DNA of 64,000 nt from Opitutales bacterium (lineage in GTDB: Bacteria; Verrucomicrobiota; Verrucomicrobiia; Opitutales; JABSRG01), in assembly GCA_028280845.1 (NCBI GenBank), contig JANQKZ010000019.1, positions 62,001-126,000 on the forward strand, in the 5' to 3' direction. Position 1 is the first letter of the stretch. Each line of letters begins with the position of its first letter. This document shows positions 7,395-16,102 of the stretch, one piece after another. The translations under genes and the position numbers were made by a program. The notes beneath the pieces were generated by a model that saw nothing but the letters and a program-made list of their open reading frames with translations, had not been told where the DNA came from and made no database searches.

Positions 7395-8837
7395 ATGAAA
7401 CGAGGATTTCGACCACTAATTGCTTACCTTTGCGCAGCTGCGGGCTCTACTCTCCATGGCCAAACTGATTCCGCGGGAGCCATCGATTTGCGGGACGCCG
7501 TGTCCTACACCAACGACATCCGGCCTGTGGTGAAAAATTTCTGCCTCACCTGCCATGCCGGAGCGGAGCCGGAAGCCGAGCTGCTGCTCACCAGTTATGC
7601 ATTGGTGCGGGAAGAGACCGAGCTCGGAGAACTCCTCCAGCGCATCAATGACGCCCACGAACCCATGCCGGAGGATGGGTTGATGCCGCTTCAGATGCGC
7701 CGATTGTTTCAGCAGTGGGCGGATGGCGACTTTGTGAACATTGGAGCCGAGCGACCGGCTCCCGTGCGGGAATATGATAACTTCGAGCCCGCAGAGATCG
7801 TGCCTTTGAATGTAAACCAGGAAGGCTTTGACCTGCTGGAGAAACTCCAGGGCCACTGGATCGGTCCCATGCGTCTGATGGGGCGGCGCTATGATTGGAT
7901 GACCTTCGACTATCGGGCCATCGCCCCATCCCATGTGCATGGAATCTTTGAAGGGGGAACCATTGGAAACCTGTTCACCTCCTTCTTTGTTACCGACTTC
8001 CAGGGCCAACCCACCATCATGGCGCGCAACGGTGGCCTCCTGAACGGCATCTATCGGACGAGTTACTTTGTACTCACCCGTGTAAAACGGGACTGGCGCA
8101 AGACCACCTACGAGTTGGTCGATGCCCGAGGAGGAAAAGACGTCATGTCGATGACCTTGGAATTTGCCGGAGATCGCATGACTTTCACCGCCTACACCAG
8201 CCGGATGGGACTCCGGGAACCGACCCTTCATATGCGCTTCGAGGGAACACGCAATCGCTCCGAGCTGGCCGAACAAGCCGCCAATGCTGTCGGCTTTCCC
8301 AGGTTGGTCCAGGATTTTCCCATGCCGGATCCGTTCCCTGTACCTACGTGGATTGAAGAATTCCCCTGGACCTCCGCCACCTACTTGGCCGAATCGGATT
8401 CCGTAGACGATCCTATCGAAGCCTTGGGCGAAGCAGCCAAAGACCCACGCCGCATCGATCAAATGCCCTATCTCGGGCAGCTCACCGTTCCCATTCGGCG
8501 CAGTGTGGATGCCCAAGGTCACGAGCTTCAGCTCTACCTATCCCTTAAACCCATCGTCGATCATCGGGGCCAGTTCCTTTCTGAATACGGCTACCCTAAA
8601 GAAGAGGGCTTGGATTCGATTGTGTCCTTCCCCCGACTACATGGAAAAGCTGATAAGTTCACCTTTACCTATCTCCATCCCGGGCGTTATTTCCTCACCA
8701 TCTTTGCGGATGTGGATGGCGACGGTATCCCCTCTGCCGGGGACATCACCCACCCGGCTATGGAAGTAGAAATCACCCCTGAAACCCACCACCGCCTTCC
8801 TGCCGTAAGCGTCGCTGTGATCAATTGGGAGTTGTGA
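7395..8837 (+). CDS. Planctomycete-type cytochrome c domain protein, secreted
   Basis: A 480-residue exported protein with a signal peptide ending near GSTLHG. Residues 35-115 resemble the planctomycete cytochrome c (PSCyt1) domain: VVKNFCLTCHAG has a single haem site (Cys50, Cys53, His54). MPEDGLMPLQM could supply the distal Met region. The remaining 350 residues form a beta-rich domain without a family I recognise; near the C-terminus DVDGDGIPSAGD is a calcium-binding DxDxDG loop. It may be a periplasmic redox partner for sugar oxidoreductases. It is divergent from the Gfo/DUF1080 group and followed 142 bases later by an FG-GAP protein that is also DxDxDG-rich. Co-transcription of the two is plausible. 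Confidence 0.72.
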   Translation: MKRGFRPLIAYLCAAAGSTLHGQTDSAGAIDLRDAVSYTNDIRPVVKNFCLTCHAGAEPEAELLLTSYALVREETELGELLQRINDAHEPMPEDGLMPLQMRRLFQQWADGDFVNIGAERPAPVREYDNFEPAEIVPLNVNQEGFDLLEKLQGHWIGPMRLMGRRYDWMTFDYRAIAPSHVHGIFEGGTIGNLFTSFFVTDFQGQPTIMARNGGLLNGIYRTSYFVLTRVKRDWRKTTYELVDARGGKDVMSMTLEFAGDRMTFTAYTSRMGLREPTLHMRFEGTRNRSELAEQAANAVGFPRLVQDFPMPDPFPVPTWIEEFPWTSATYLAESDSVDDPIEALGEAAKDPRRIDQMPYLGQLTVPIRRSVDAQGHELQLYLSLKPIVDHRGQFLSEYGYPKEEGLDSIVSFPRLHGKADKFTFTYLHPGRYFLTIFADVDGDGIPSAGDITHPAMEVEITPETHHRLPAVSVAVINWEL

Positions 8838-8979
8838 TAGCAAGCTATGCTAGAGGCAAAATTTAAACGCTGAAGTCGCTTCCGGGAGGCCATTTTTGTT
8901 GCTTGGACCCGGGACCCACATACGATCCATCTCAATCACACCACGGCTGACGCCACTAAAATGCAACTTCCTATCCGTC

Positions 8980-10173
8980 ATGATTTCAAACGGCACGCTC
9001 CTGCTTCGCTTTTCCGCTCTTATCGTCTTCCTCACGCTCACCGCCTCGAGCTTTGCGACCCTCCCCTACAAGGACATAAGTGACTCCGCCTTGCCTCCCG
9101 GAGTGACCGATCGGCGCTCGATGGACGTGGAGATGGCCGATTTCGATCAGGATGGAGATCTGGATATCATCGTGGCCATGGAGTTCTCCAAAAACCTGCT
9201 GCTCATCAATCAAGGGGACGGCACCTTTTCCGACGGCAGCGACCATCTACCCGGACCCGTCCACGATTCGGAGGATATCGCCATCAGCGATTTCGACGGC
9301 GATGGGGATCTGGACGCGATAATCGTATCGGAAGACGATCGCATCGACCTCTACTACCTCAACGATGGAACCGGCAAGTTCTCCACTGCGCCCCTGCCAC
9401 CCGCAGAGATCACCAATGGTGTCGCTAGTGGCGACATTGATGGGGATGGCGACACGGATATCATAACCGGCAACGCCGGGTCCAACTTTGCTTGGTTAAA
9501 CGATCAGGGCAACTTCGCCATCAAAACGGGAGCCATTCCTTCAAAAGACTGGGTATCGCAGGATGTGCAATTGGGAGATCTCGATGGTGACGGCGACCTG
9601 GATTTGGTAGAGGCGAATGAGGGCAAGAATCGGGTTCTGCTCAACGATGGCCAGGGCAAGTTCACCGTCGTCGAGAAGGCCTTCGGCGGGATCACTCCCC
9701 GCGAATCCCGCCAGGCTGCCCTTGGCGATGTAGATGGCGACGGCGATCTCGATGTGGCCTTTGGCAATGGCTCGCTGGGCTACTATCGTCGCCAGGCGGA
9801 AGCCGGCAATGACATTGGCTTCGCCAACCGCTTGTTCCTCAACGATGGAAATGCTTCCTTCACACTGAGCCATGGTCTGCCCGACGAGGAACTGCAAAGT
9901 GTGCACATCGACCTGATCGACCTGGATCATGATGGTGACCTGGACATCTTAACTCCCCATGTGGAAAGTTTTCGCGAACCTGGCCAGGGACGGGTGCGGG
10001 CCTACCTCAACGATGGTTCGGGCGGATTCACCGACCAAACCGCAGCCATTTTCCCGGATTCCTTCCGGGGTAACGGTTGGGATACGGCCGTCGGAGACGT
10101 CAACGGCGACGGCAAACCCGATATCTATCTGGCCAACCGCTGGGGGGAAGACCGACTCCTGATCGGCAACTGA
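8980..10173 (+). CDS. Secreted FG-GAP/VCBS repeat protein
   Basis: A 397-residue exported protein made of a seven-blade-like series of calcium-binding repeats. I count seven Asp-rich loops: DFDQDGDLD, DFDGDGDLD, DIDGDGDTD, DLDGDGDLD, DVDGDGDLD, DLDHDGDLD and DVNGDGKPD. Each is followed by an LxLNDG-type strand, the pattern of FG-GAP/VCBS beta-propellers. I start at ATG 8980 because it gives a signal peptide (RFSALIVFLTLTASSFA); the frame is open 84 bases further upstream but that extension lacks signal character. There is no catalytic motif. Such propellers typically bind ligands or partner proteins at the cell surface. The role here is unknown. Confidence 0.82.
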   Translation: MISNGTLLLRFSALIVFLTLTASSFATLPYKDISDSALPPGVTDRRSMDVEMADFDQDGDLDIIVAMEFSKNLLLINQGDGTFSDGSDHLPGPVHDSEDIAISDFDGDGDLDAIIVSEDDRIDLYYLNDGTGKFSTAPLPPAEITNGVASGDIDGDGDTDIITGNAGSNFAWLNDQGNFAIKTGAIPSKDWVSQDVQLGDLDGDGDLDLVEANEGKNRVLLNDGQGKFTVVEKAFGGITPRESRQAALGDVDGDGDLDVAFGNGSLGYYRRQAEAGNDIGFANRLFLNDGNASFTLSHGLPDEELQSVHIDLIDLDHDGDLDILTPHVESFREPGQGRVRAYLNDGSGGFTDQTAAIFPDSFRGNGWDTAVGDVNGDGKPDIYLANRWGEDRLLIGN

Positions 10174-10718
10174 GCCGACCAGGGTTTGCGGGGCTATGGC
10201 CGACACCTGCGCCTGCCCTCCATATCTCCAGAAGAGTGACGCAGGGCTACTGCTGCTATCCTGGCTCCCAGCAATGCAACAGCGAAAACCGAGAACACCC
10301 TTTACGACACAGAGAATAAAGTGGAGAAAGAGACATCGTGTTTTTAAACTGGAGCTGCGGTGCCGGCACCGCGGATTGACCCTTGATTCAAATAAACCCA
10401 CTGAATAACCGTCCAAAATAAATAATTTTAAACCCACCAACATTCCTTGCGGGGTGAGGCCATCGATAAGCTCAGGCGAGCAGCACGCCGTCTCCAAATA
10501 ATGGAATTCTCCCCGGCCTCTGTGTCCTCTGTAGTGAACGTTCCCCTGCCGCACTCTAAATGGTATCCAGATTCCAAATACCGCCCTCACCTCGGGCTCA
10601 CTCACTAGGCGGATTTTCCCTCAATGGGCCTGCATAATTTAACTCCCAACGCCGCGGCTAAAGCCATCAAAAAGCAAATTCCTTTCCGTTGAGAGGGGAA
10701 TGCCAACCACAAACAGAC
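10174..10718. other. Repeat-rich intergenic region
   Basis: 545 bases between the FG-GAP gene and the GH9 gene. No gene is supported. It contains GACACAGAGAATAAAGTGGA near 10310 and CCTCTGTGTCCTCTGTAGTG near 10518, which look like opposite-orientation pieces of a CACAGAGGACACAGAG-type intergenic repeat. A GC-rich hairpin-prone stretch (GGTGCCGGCACCGC near 10360) and copy 1 of the GCGGCTAA-type repeat at its right end are also present. GAGAGGGGAATG near 10691 could be a ribosome-binding region for the GH9 gene. Confidence 0.5.
10643..10690. repeat. GCGGCTAA-type intergenic repeat, copy 1
   Basis: Contains CGCCGCGGCTAAAGCC and AAAGCAAATTCCT. Related copies are at 13183-13226 and 15008-15052. 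It lies directly upstream of the GH9 gene. Confidence 0.55.
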
Positions 10719-12440
10719 ATGTCCCAAAATTTTCTTCGATTCTTCCTGGTAGCTTGGATCCTGATCGGACTCACCCATACCCTTTCCGCAGAGGTTTGGC
10801 TTCGCTATAACTTTGCTGGCTATTACCCGGACCAGCGCAAAGTCATCGTTGTGATGTCAGACCAGGATATTCGCGGCGAGACGTGGGCAGTTAAAGACGA
10901 GGGGCGACAAACGGTTTACCTCGAAGGGATCGTGGATAAATCTATCGTCGGGAAAGGGGTCCACACCCCAAAACCCTACAATTTCACAATCGATATCAGT
11001 CAAATAGATGAGGAAGGCGCTTACCTTCTGGAATGCGCAGGGGCGGTTGCGAAAATCCTGGTCGATTCCGATCCTTACAAGGAATTGAGGGCGTTTCCCT
11101 TGGAACATCTTCGCAACATGCGTTCCGGTTCCAATGCGATTCCCCTACGACCTTTATCTCACCCGGGCGATGCGCAGACGCCGCTTTTCATTCCGGATGG
11201 AGATCCCGCAAATGGAAAATGGAAACCGGACCCGCAGGGGCGGAAGGTAGATGTTCTGGGCGGATGGTATGATGCCGGAGACTACATCAAGTTTTCGCTC
11301 AATGCGGCCTCAACGACCTATTTCCTGCTGGCCTCCTACATGGCTGCCCCGGAGCTCTGGGAAAGTCAGAAGGGGAACACGAGCCTGCCGCGAATCCTGG
11401 AAGAGGCTAAACACGGGTTGGACTACCTGATGAAACTTCATCCCACGGATGATATTTTTATTATCCAGGTAGCCAATCAGGAAGACCACTGGCAGGGCTG
11501 GCGGCTTCCACAGGATGATAAACTCGATGGAACTCGCCCCGCTAAGAGCGCCCTGAGTCGCGTTCATATGTCGCTTGCCTCTGCCGCCCTCGCCCTGGGA
11601 GCTCTGGCTTTTGAAACGGTAGACCGGCCGACCCTTGCCGGGGAGTATTTAGCAGAGGCAGAACGGATTTATGCCCGCATGCAAAAGTCGGATACCGTGC
11701 TGACGGCCTTTGAAAGGGGAAACACGAATGACTTTTACCTGGATCCGAATGAGGAGGATCAACAGGTGCTTGCCGCATTCAACCTGTATCGCGCAACAGG
11801 AAAGCATAGTTACCTGGAAGCGGCTCAGAAAATCATAGTCCCTGATGATCAGGATGCTGCCTGGAATAGCTTTCACTGGCTGGCCAATGCTTACCTTGCC
11901 GAATACCAGGAAGGCGCAAAGGATCGTCTATTCTCTGAAACGGCGCGCTATGTGAACTATGCCCGACACGAGGCCCAACCCTGGGGAATCCCGCGTTCAT
12001 ACGTCTGGGCCAGCCTGCACCGATTCATGGATGCTGCCAATGCCTGCCGGTTTGCCAGCCTCAATTTTGGCCCCGATGCGCAGCGGGATCAGCTTTTCTT
12101 CGATGTTCTGGATTACACCTTTGGCAGAAACAACTGGGGCGTGCCTTTCCTTTTTACCCGCGATCTTCCCCATCCTCTGCAGAATCTTTACAGCCAGATG
12201 CCCTATTTGATGGGGTTTTACCCGACCGGAGCGATTTCCGAAGGTCCGGGAAACAGGGCAACGGTCGAGGCCATGAGTCAGTTCTGGGACCCTCCAGAAG
12301 AAACCCCGCTGGATATTTTTGATACGAATCAGGCGGTTTTTCAGGACTACGAAAAAAACTTTGTCTGCCAGGAGGCCACTATTGTCGGTCAGGCCGCTGC
12401 GGTTCTCCTGATGACCTTGGCGTCGGTCGAACCCCAGTAA
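10719..12440 (+). CDS. GH9 family endoglucanase-like hydrolase
   Basis: A 573-residue secreted enzyme (start at ATG 10719 after a TTG-initiated extension, chosen for the signal peptide RFFLVAWILIGLTHTLSA). Residues 25-120 form the Ig-like CelD_N domain often N-terminal in GH9. The (alpha/alpha)6 barrel follows. VLGGWYDAGDYIKF carries the two family Asp residues (Asp185, Asp188), and the C-terminal FVCQEATIVGQ aligns with the usual NEVAIDYNA, giving Glu552 as the likely general acid. GH9 members are mainly inverting endo-beta-1,4-glucanases, but divergent members attack xyloglucan, glucomannan or glycans with glucosamine. No CBM or dockerin is present. It stands alone between repeat-rich spacers, followed by a degenerate mobile element. 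Confidence 0.88.
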   Translation: MSQNFLRFFLVAWILIGLTHTLSAEVWLRYNFAGYYPDQRKVIVVMSDQDIRGETWAVKDEGRQTVYLEGIVDKSIVGKGVHTPKPYNFTIDISQIDEEGAYLLECAGAVAKILVDSDPYKELRAFPLEHLRNMRSGSNAIPLRPLSHPGDAQTPLFIPDGDPANGKWKPDPQGRKVDVLGGWYDAGDYIKFSLNAASTTYFLLASYMAAPELWESQKGNTSLPRILEEAKHGLDYLMKLHPTDDIFIIQVANQEDHWQGWRLPQDDKLDGTRPAKSALSRVHMSLASAALALGALAFETVDRPTLAGEYLAEAERIYARMQKSDTVLTAFERGNTNDFYLDPNEEDQQVLAAFNLYRATGKHSYLEAAQKIIVPDDQDAAWNSFHWLANAYLAEYQEGAKDRLFSETARYVNYARHEAQPWGIPRSYVWASLHRFMDAANACRFASLNFGPDAQRDQLFFDVLDYTFGRNNWGVPFLFTRDLPHPLQNLYSQMPYLMGFYPTGAISEGPGNRATVEAMSQFWDPPEETPLDIFDTNQAVFQDYEKNFVCQEATIVGQAAAVLLMTLASVEPQ

Positions 12441-12461
12441 AATCCTCCACCCTTTCCACCC

Positions 12462-12845
12462 TGAGGAGCGTCTGGAAATTCCCACTTTGCTGGTTCGAAA
12501 CGGAATGGCCTTTATCCTCCGTCGCCCCGTCGGGGCTATGGAGGGCTCGGAGCACGTGTCATCCATAACTCGCCAGGCAAGCGGCGGATGGTGGCACCAA
12601 AACGGGAAATGGGAGGGCTGCATGGGATGCAGCCGGGATCAGCCAAGCAATACTGGCGGGATACCATCCCGCCCTCCCTGAAATACCTACGCTCGGCTGG
12701 CCATCTGGAATTAGGCTTCCAGAATCTGGAAGGTAAAACCCAATGAGCCCTATCTCTGAAATCTACGCTCAACTTCGGGCGAGTCACCTTGTTCTGTATA
12801 AAATTCAGCTCTGCCAGTTTTGCGGTGATTCCCAGATACTCCCCA
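12462..12845. mobile_element. Degenerate MITE-like element, second copy
   Basis: The ends match the intact element at 17609-17877: left GTCTGGAAATTCCCACTTTG then CTGGTTCGAA, and right CTTCGGGCGAGTCACCTTGT then CTGCCAGTTTTGCGGTGATT and CCCAGATACT. The terminal repeats are no longer perfect, and the middle is longer and different, including a CGCCCCGTCGGGGC hairpin and a GGATGGTGGCACC stretch. It encodes no protein. I read it as an older, rearranged member of the same family. Confidence 0.6.
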
Positions 12846-12873
12846 GAGCCTTTTAAACCATAATTTTCGCGAT

Positions 12874-12890
12874 GCCGGACACTGTCCGGC
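12874..12890. other. Perfect GC-rich hairpin
   Basis: GCCGGACACTGTCCGGC has a 7-bp perfect stem and a 3-base loop. There is no T run, so it is not a typical intrinsic terminator. It lies between the degenerate MITE and the symporter gene fragment, possibly as part of a repeat unit. Confidence 0.5.
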
Positions 12891-12970
12891 TCACCCCTCA
12901 CCGTTCCCATTGCTGATTCGCCGATACACCAAAGTCACCAGACACGAAAAGAGGACAACCGAGAGAGCAT
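12891..12970 (-). pseudogene. 3' fragment of a bile-acid/sodium symporter-family gene
   Basis: Read on the minus strand this segment encodes ALSVVLFSCLVTLVYRR then ISNGNGEG and a TGA. That is nearly identical to the last 25 residues of the intact transporter at 15080-15949 (ALSIVIFSCLVTLVYRR then ISNGNGEG). DNA similarity spans about 80 bases and stops abruptly upstream. It is a detached C-terminal copy, evidence of local duplication or recombination across the GH28 gene. Confidence 0.75.
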
Positions 12971-13376
12971 GTCCCCTGGGCACATGGCCATGAGCCAGTC
13001 TTCTGAACAGACTGAGGCAGAGACTCCTTTGCGCTTGCTCAACAAGGGTTCTGCAATTTCAGGTCGAAAGGATCCGCAATCCAGTCAGGGAACCCTTTCT
13101 CGTTGACCAGGCTTGGGACCATTTTACCCTCTATCCTAAACCACGCCGTTTTTGTTCTATGATTTTGCACCCTCCCCATAACCCCCACCTCTGCGGCTAA
13201 CGCCTCTGAAAGCAAATTCCTATTAGTACGCGCTGAACAGAACTTCCTCGTACCATGGGGAGCGTGAGTTGAGAGGCACATGGTTCTCGCAAAAAGTACC
13301 GGACGATTTTCCGTCACTCATGGCAATTCTGGCTGTCGAAGTCGTTTGTGAAATCGAATAGTAGGAGGATCGATAG
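12971..13376. other. Intergenic region with no intact gene
   Basis: About 400 bases before the GH28 gene. It holds a copy of the GCGGCTAA-type repeat (13183-13226). A minus-strand open frame at 13039-13317 has no recognisable features. The GH28 gene is preceded by AGGAGG at 13363-13368, a good ribosome-binding site. Confidence 0.45.
13183..13226. repeat. GCGGCTAA-type intergenic repeat, copy 2
   Basis: CCACCTCTGCGGCTAACGCC then TCTGAAAGCAAATTCCTATT, closely matching copy 3 at 15008-15052 (CACCTCTACGGTTGACGCCT then CTGAAAGTAAATTCCTATC). Confidence 0.65.
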
Positions 13377-14819
13377 ATGAACATGTTATACAAGACACTC
13401 ACCTGCCTGGGATTACTCTTCGTTACCCTTCAGGCACAAGCCGGTTTTAAACTCTATGACTACCCGGAAGACGCGCCCAGATCGCCTTACTACCGCGTCT
13501 TCATCAATGGGGAAGAGGCGCATGTCTACTCTAATCCTATTGGCTCCATGGTGATCTTTGAGATGGATGAGTCGGTAACAGTGGAGATCGAGTGCATGAA
13601 TACGGTCAAATACGCCATCGCGCGACCTCTCTCAGCTGATGTTACGGCTCAAGTGGCCAACAACCGCGTAACACTGGAGCTGGATGAGCCAGCACAACTA
13701 AGTGTGGAGATGAACGGCTTACTCCGTTATAAACTCTTTATCTTTGCCCACTCACCGAAAGAGAAACCCCGCAATGGGCGCAATGTGCAGGTCTTTGAAG
13801 CCGGCAAAACGCATGAGCCGGGGCTAGTCTGGCTGGAGAGTGGCGACCATGTCTACATCGAGGGTGGGGCGGTTGTGAAGGGACTCTTTATCATCGAAGA
13901 TGCGGAGGACGTCACCATCGAGGGCCCGGGCATCATTGAGGCCTCCGTGCGGCAGGAAATAGACTTTCCGGAAGGCTATCGCGCACGAGTCATCCAGATC
14001 AATGACAGCCGCAACGTCACCCTGAAGGATTTTCTTATCTCCGATGCCCGTACCTGGCAAGTGGTGCCCAACCGCAGCGAGGATATCACCATCGACGGAA
14101 TCAAGATCATCAGTGACGACGGGGGCGATGACGGCATCGACGTGCTGCGCAGCTCCAATGTGGTCATCCGTAACTGTTTTATCCACACGAAGGACGATTG
14201 CATTGCTATCAAGTCCCATTCGGCAGATGAACAACTGCGCGGAACGAACAACGTGCTGATAGAGGACTGCATCTTCTGGAATACGATCTGGGGCAATGGC
14301 TTTGAGATTGGGTTCGAGCTGCGAGCGGAAAAGATTCACGACATTACATTGCGTAACTGTGACTTCATCCACGTGGAAAAAGGCGCTGTGTTGAGTATAC
14401 ACAATGCAGACTGGGCCGTGGTCGAAAACGTGCTGTTCGAGAATATCCGCATCGAAGATGCACGGCAGAAGCTGTTTGATTATGCCATCTTCTGGACATG
14501 GTTCAGCCAGGATGCCCCGCGGCAGAGCCAATACGAGCAACGCTACCAGCAGGGTGGACTATGGGACAATATCATGACCTTCCAGCCCGGCGAGAAGGAA
14601 CTCTATGCACGCAACCGCGGCTATATCCGCAACATCGTGGCCCGGAAAATCCACATTGTTGATGGTGGGCTGCCGTTCTCCATTGTCAGCGGCTTCGACG
14701 AGAGCTACCTAGTGGAGGACATCCTCTTTGAGGATATTTATCTCTATGACCACAAGCTCGACACAAAAGAAGCCCTCAAGCTAGTCGAGGAATACAGCCG
14801 CAACGTCGAAGTGCGGTAG
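13377..14819 (+). CDS. GH28-type right-handed beta-helix hydrolase (polygalacturonase-like)
   Basis: A 480-residue secreted protein (signal peptide ending at LQAQA, AGGAGG ribosome-binding site upstream). After a beta-sandwich-like N-terminal domain (residues 22-130), a parallel beta-helix begins near VYIEGGAVVKGLFI. Its turns carry GPGIIEA, RVIQINDSRNVTL and NRSEDITIDGIKI. The active-site region is DDGGDDGIDV followed by HTKDDCIAIKS, equivalent to the NTDG and DD motifs of GH28. GH28 enzymes hydrolyse galacturonans or rhamnogalacturonans by inversion. The divergent NTDG segment means the substrate may differ. It stands alone between repeat-laden spacers. Confidence 0.82.
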   Translation: MNMLYKTLTCLGLLFVTLQAQAGFKLYDYPEDAPRSPYYRVFINGEEAHVYSNPIGSMVIFEMDESVTVEIECMNTVKYAIARPLSADVTAQVANNRVTLELDEPAQLSVEMNGLLRYKLFIFAHSPKEKPRNGRNVQVFEAGKTHEPGLVWLESGDHVYIEGGAVVKGLFIIEDAEDVTIEGPGIIEASVRQEIDFPEGYRARVIQINDSRNVTLKDFLISDARTWQVVPNRSEDITIDGIKIISDDGGDDGIDVLRSSNVVIRNCFIHTKDDCIAIKSHSADEQLRGTNNVLIEDCIFWNTIWGNGFEIGFELRAEKIHDITLRNCDFIHVEKGAVLSIHNADWAVVENVLFENIRIEDARQKLFDYAIFWTWFSQDAPRQSQYEQRYQQGGLWDNIMTFQPGEKELYARNRGYIRNIVARKIHIVDGGLPFSIVSGFDESYLVEDILFEDIYLYDHKLDTKEALKLVEEYSRNVEVR

Positions 14820-14850
14820 TTATGATTTACCGTTGGGGTGAGGTTCGTGC

Positions 14851-14997
14851 TCATGCACGATTCCGGTCATTTTCAGGAGTGGCAGAGTAATACAGGAAAT
14901 CCGGCTCCACTTCATCATAAACAATAGCAACTGTGCCATGCGGTGATACGGAAATATAGTTCGGGTGCAGGATGCGATATTCCTTCCCATCAGCCAT
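14851..14997 (-). pseudogene. Truncated small conserved protein
   Basis: A minus-strand frame reads MADGKEYRILHPNYISVS, PHGTVAIVYDEVEPDFL and then YYSATPENDRNRA before TGA. It resembles small (about 70-residue) Verrucomicrobiota/Planctomycetes proteins of the type DGR.Y.I.HPDYI.VSP.G, usually preceded by about 20 residues (FVPFxIRM). Here an in-frame TGA lies only four codons before the Met, next to the repeat copy at 15008, so the N-terminus is lost. It could still be translated as a 48-residue peptide. Family resemblance is from memory. Confidence 0.45.
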
Positions 14998-15007
14998 ACG
15001 ATATAAA

Positions 15008-15052
15008 CCTCACCTCTACGGTTGACGCCTCTGAAAGTAAATTCCTATCAGT
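15008..15052. repeat. GCGGCTAA-type intergenic repeat, copy 3
   Basis: CCTCACCTCTACGGTTGACG then CCTCTGAAAGTAAATTCCTA. It abuts the truncated small gene on one side and lies 28 bases from the transporter stop codon on the other. Confidence 0.65.
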
Positions 15053-15079
15053 CTTTCAGGGATGCTGGCGACCAACTAT

Positions 15080-15949
15080 TCACCCCTCCCCGTTCCCATT
15101 GCTGATTCGCCGATACACCAAAGTCACCAGACACGAAAAGATTACAATGGAGAGGGCATAAATCAGGGGCAGGGTCATCATCTCCGCATGATTCGCTTCC
15201 GGGAAACTAACCAGGATAATACCCATGGTGATGGGGGTGTTCTGGATTCCGGTTTCCAGGGAAACCGTCCGCGCGGTTTTAGGTGAAAGGCCCGTCATCC
15301 GGCTGCCCCAATACCCGATAATGAACCCGCCGAAAGAGATCAGGGTGACGGACGCGTAAATGGCTCCACTGGTCGAGGCAAAGAGGTTCAATTCACGAAT
15401 TGTGAAACTGATGATGAGGAACACGATGATCAGGATACCAAACACACTGCCGAGCTTCTCCAACCTACGGGCAGCTGACTCACTCCTCTGCCGAATTCCC
15501 ATTCCAATCCCAACGGGAATCAGCACGATCACGATACTGGCGATAATTTTAGCCAAGGGAACCTCGATGGGGGTATCCAATGAAGTGACGTATATGCCGA
15601 CCAGCAGCGGCATCATGACGATAGCGGCCAGCGAGGAAGCCACGGTCATACTGATGCTGAGGGAGAGATCGCCCCGCGAGAAATGCGTGAACAGGTTGGA
15701 GGTGGTCCCACCTGGCGTAGCGCCCACCATGATCAGCGAAATGGCGACCAGATCCGGAAGCCCCAGGGCTCGCGCGATCAGGAAGGCCAACAGGGGCATG
15801 ACGCCGAATTGAGACACCATCCCAATCAAGATCCCTTTGGGTCGTTTCAGGGCTCTCCCGAAATCCGACGGGCTCAGCGTAGCCCCCATCCCCAGCATCA
15901 GCACAAAAATCATGATCGCCAGTCCGGCCTGTTCCATCGAAGAAAGCAT
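15080..15949 (-). CDS. Bile acid:sodium symporter (SBF) family transporter
   Basis: A 289-residue integral membrane protein with about eight to ten hydrophobic helices. It has the family landmarks GATPGGTTSN (crossover region, residues 76-85) and ETGIQNTPITMG (residues 231-242), which form the substrate/sodium site in SBF/ASBT-like carriers. Bacterial members import organic anions such as bile acids, pantoate or other small acids with Na+. The substrate here is unknown. It has no operon partner: it is divergent from the sulfatase at 16103, 153 bases away. A 25-residue copy of its C-terminus lies at 12891-12970. Confidence 0.87.
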   Translation of the reverse strand: MLSSMEQAGLAIMIFVLMLGMGATLSPSDFGRALKRPKGILIGMVSQFGVMPLLAFLIARALGLPDLVAISLIMVGATPGGTTSNLFTHFSRGDLSLSISMTVASSLAAIVMMPLLVGIYVTSLDTPIEVPLAKIIASIVIVLIPVGIGMGIRQRSESAARRLEKLGSVFGILIIVFLIISFTIRELNLFASTSGAIYASVTLISFGGFIIGYWGSRMTGLSPKTARTVSLETGIQNTPITMGIILVSFPEANHAEMMTLPLIYALSIVIFSCLVTLVYRRISNGNGEG

Positions 15950-16102
15950 AGCTTCCCGGAAAGCCTGAACTGGGGGAAAACCGCAAGCCGAAAAATCGAA
16001 CAGGCTCCTAAAACAGGGTCAGTGGACATTGAGGATCGTGAAAATTGAAAATTGAAAAACGGAAAGAGAAGGACGTAGAACAATCTTAGTACCACCCGGC
16101 TC

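Noticed and set aside
7416-8522. 368-residue minus-strand open frame
   Set aside because: Antisense shadow of the cytochrome c-like gene, which has a signal peptide and a CxxCH site.
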